DNA from: Flabesymbios commensalis
Lineage: Eukaryota > Annelida > Polychaeta > Terebellida > Flabelligeridae
Assembly (NCBI GenBank): GCA_964017125.1
Contig: OZ024912.1
Span: 77,298,154-77,362,153 of the forward strand
Reading direction: 5' to 3'
Length of the DNA stretch: 64,000 bases
Shown: positions 62,420 to 64,000 of the stretch, piece after piece
Layout: each line of letters opens with the position of its first letter
How positions within the stretch are numbered: position 1 is the first letter of the stretch
Translations under genes and position numbers: made by a program
The notes under the pieces: model-generated
What the model saw: only the letters and a program-made list of their open reading frames with translations
What the model was told of the DNA's origin: nothing
The model's database searches: none

Positions 62420-64000
62420 GTGAAAACGCATTGTAGACAGTGGGTTTGTGGCCATTGTGACTGTCTTGGCATTTCTCTCATTTTTCGTTTGACGACTTTT
62501 GACGTCAGAATCAGACGTCAAAAGTCATCAAACAGTGCAAATAGGGTGTTTTACATCTCCCTCAATAAGGGGTATTTCGGAAAAGCAATCTTTTCTCGTT
62601 TATTTTCAGCTAGGTATCATAACTTAAAAAAAAAAAAAAAAAAAAAAAAAACGATATTGGGCCTATGTCGCTGTAGTGTTGATAATTACTCTCTCAATCC
62701 TGGCGACCAGCCTTGTCAGTTCTAACTGCTCAGTCACACATGTACGATGGGCGGAGAGCACTTCCTCAGTGCTGTTTCAATGACGGCCCGCATTTTCAGC
62801 GCTCTGGCGACGTGGAAACAGTGTTGTTTCAGTGCATCACATTAATAACTTTTGGAATACTCGATCAAACCTCACCAAATTTTTAGGGCAGTCGCCGCAA
62901 CGGCTGTGAATAGTGTGTGCAAAATTACATGTAAAACGGTTGAGAATTGACTGAGATATCAACGAAAAACGCTCCTCCGACGTTGTCACATCGTTGGCTC
63001 AGTGCTTTGCATTAATAACTTTTGAAGTACTCGATCAAACTCCGCCAAATTTACTGGGCAGTTGCCGTAGTTCCAGCCGATGGTGCCTGCAAAATTACAT
63101 GAAAAACGGTTGAGAATTGACGTCTGAATTGACGTCTAAATGAATATATATATTGAAATACTCAAGCAAATTTCACATTAATCTCATTAATAACATTTGA
63201 AGTACTCTCTCAAACTTTATAGAATTTTCAGGGTAGTGGCCATAATACCATTCGATAGTGCCTGCAAAATTACATGGAAGACGGTTGAGAATTGACGTCT
63301 GAATTGACGTCTAAATGAATAACTTTTGAAATACTTAATCAAATTTCACATTAATCTCATTAATAACTTTTGAGGTACTCTCTCAAACTTTACAAAATTT
63401 ACAGGGCAGTCGCCGTAATACCATCCGATGGTGCCTGCAAAATTACATGGTAAACGGTTGAGAATTGATGTCTGAATTGACGTCTAAATGAATATTTTTT
63501 GAAATACTCAGTCAAATTTCACACTAATCTCTTTAATAACTTTTGAAGTATTCGTTCAAACTCTACAGAATTTACAGGGCAGTCGCTCTAATACCATCCG
63601 ATGGCGCCTGCAAAATTACAAAGAAGACGGCTGAGAATTGACGTCTGAATTGACGTCTAAATGAATAACTTTTGAAATACTTAATCAAATTTCACATTAA
63701 TCTCATTAATAACTTTTGAGGTACTCTCTCAAACTTTACAAAATTTACAGGGCAGTCGCCGTAATACCATCCGATGGTGCCTGCAAAATTACATGGTAAA
63801 CGGTTGAGAATTGATGTCTGAATTGACGTCTAAATGAATATTTGTTGAAATACTCAGTCAAATTTCACACTAATCTCTTTTATAACTTTTGAAGTATTCG
63901 TTCAAACTCTACAGAATTTACAGGGCAGTCGCTCTAATACCATCCGATGGCGCCTGCAAAATTACAAAGAAGACGGCTGAGAATTGACGTCTGAATTGAC

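Larger units (their letters stand above)
32707..64000. repeat. Satellite array II, about 1.61 kb higher-order unit
   Basis: Counting from GTGAAAACGCATTGTAGACA, units begin at 33042, 34657, 36271, 37886, 39847, 41468, 43256, 44878, 46492, 48107, 49721, 51335, 52950, 54564, 56179, 58140, 60280 and 62420. Most are 1614-1622 bp; others are 1788, 1961 or 2140 bp. Long stretches are identical between units, which points to recent amplification or conversion. An 82-120 codon open frame recurs in each unit but starts at GTG and runs through the poly(A) tract as lysines, so I do not call it a gene. The array continues past the window. Confidence 0.97.

Noticed and set aside
32707-64000. CRISPR array
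   Set aside because: Repeats are long subrepeats with no unique spacers; this is a eukaryotic satellite.

Overview
The window is repeat-rich non-coding DNA from an animal-type eukaryotic genome, probably an invertebrate. The reasons are kilobase-scale satellite arrays, tyrosine-recombinase retrotransposons of the DIRS order, an apurinic-endonuclease LINE fragment, and an assembly gap of exactly 200 N. I see no host protein-coding gene and no rRNA, true tRNA or CRISPR array. The species cannot be named from this sequence.

Layout. (1) 1-13567: satellite array I, ten full monomers of about 1.24 kb and one truncated, partly organised as a three-monomer higher-order repeat. (2) 13568-15070: two copies of a 417-419 bp direct repeat around a 667 bp palindrome-rich, partly GC-rich segment. 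(3) About 15085-16132: a LINE fragment cut at both ends, bracketed by a 20 bp tag that also ends each direct repeat. (4) 16155-32506: three DIRS-like elements (A, B, C), all reading on the minus strand, in a head-to-tail array of about 5.5 kb period. Between bodies lie 515 bp related to satellite I and about 140 bp that look like a CCAAT/TATA promoter. Copy C carries a 685 bp nested insertion with a 12 bp target-site duplication. (5) 32507-32706: a 200 N gap. (6) 32707-64000: satellite array II, about 1.61 kb units each built from seven subrepeats of about 173 bp plus a 445 bp spacer with a TGACGTC palindrome and a poly(A) tract; some units are longer by whole subrepeats.

How it fits together. 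The DIRS-like copies are fossils: gag-like, reverse transcriptase/RNase H and tyrosine recombinase regions are recognisable in the usual order, each copy has a handful of breaks, and the copies are so alike by eye that the array must be young. The most interesting link is between compartments: about 515 bp of every satellite I monomer is the same sequence that lies upstream of the DIRS gag region, so the satellite and the mobile element share ancestry. Satellite II shows unequal exchange in register, block duplication and homogenisation. Functions such as centromeric identity are inference only.
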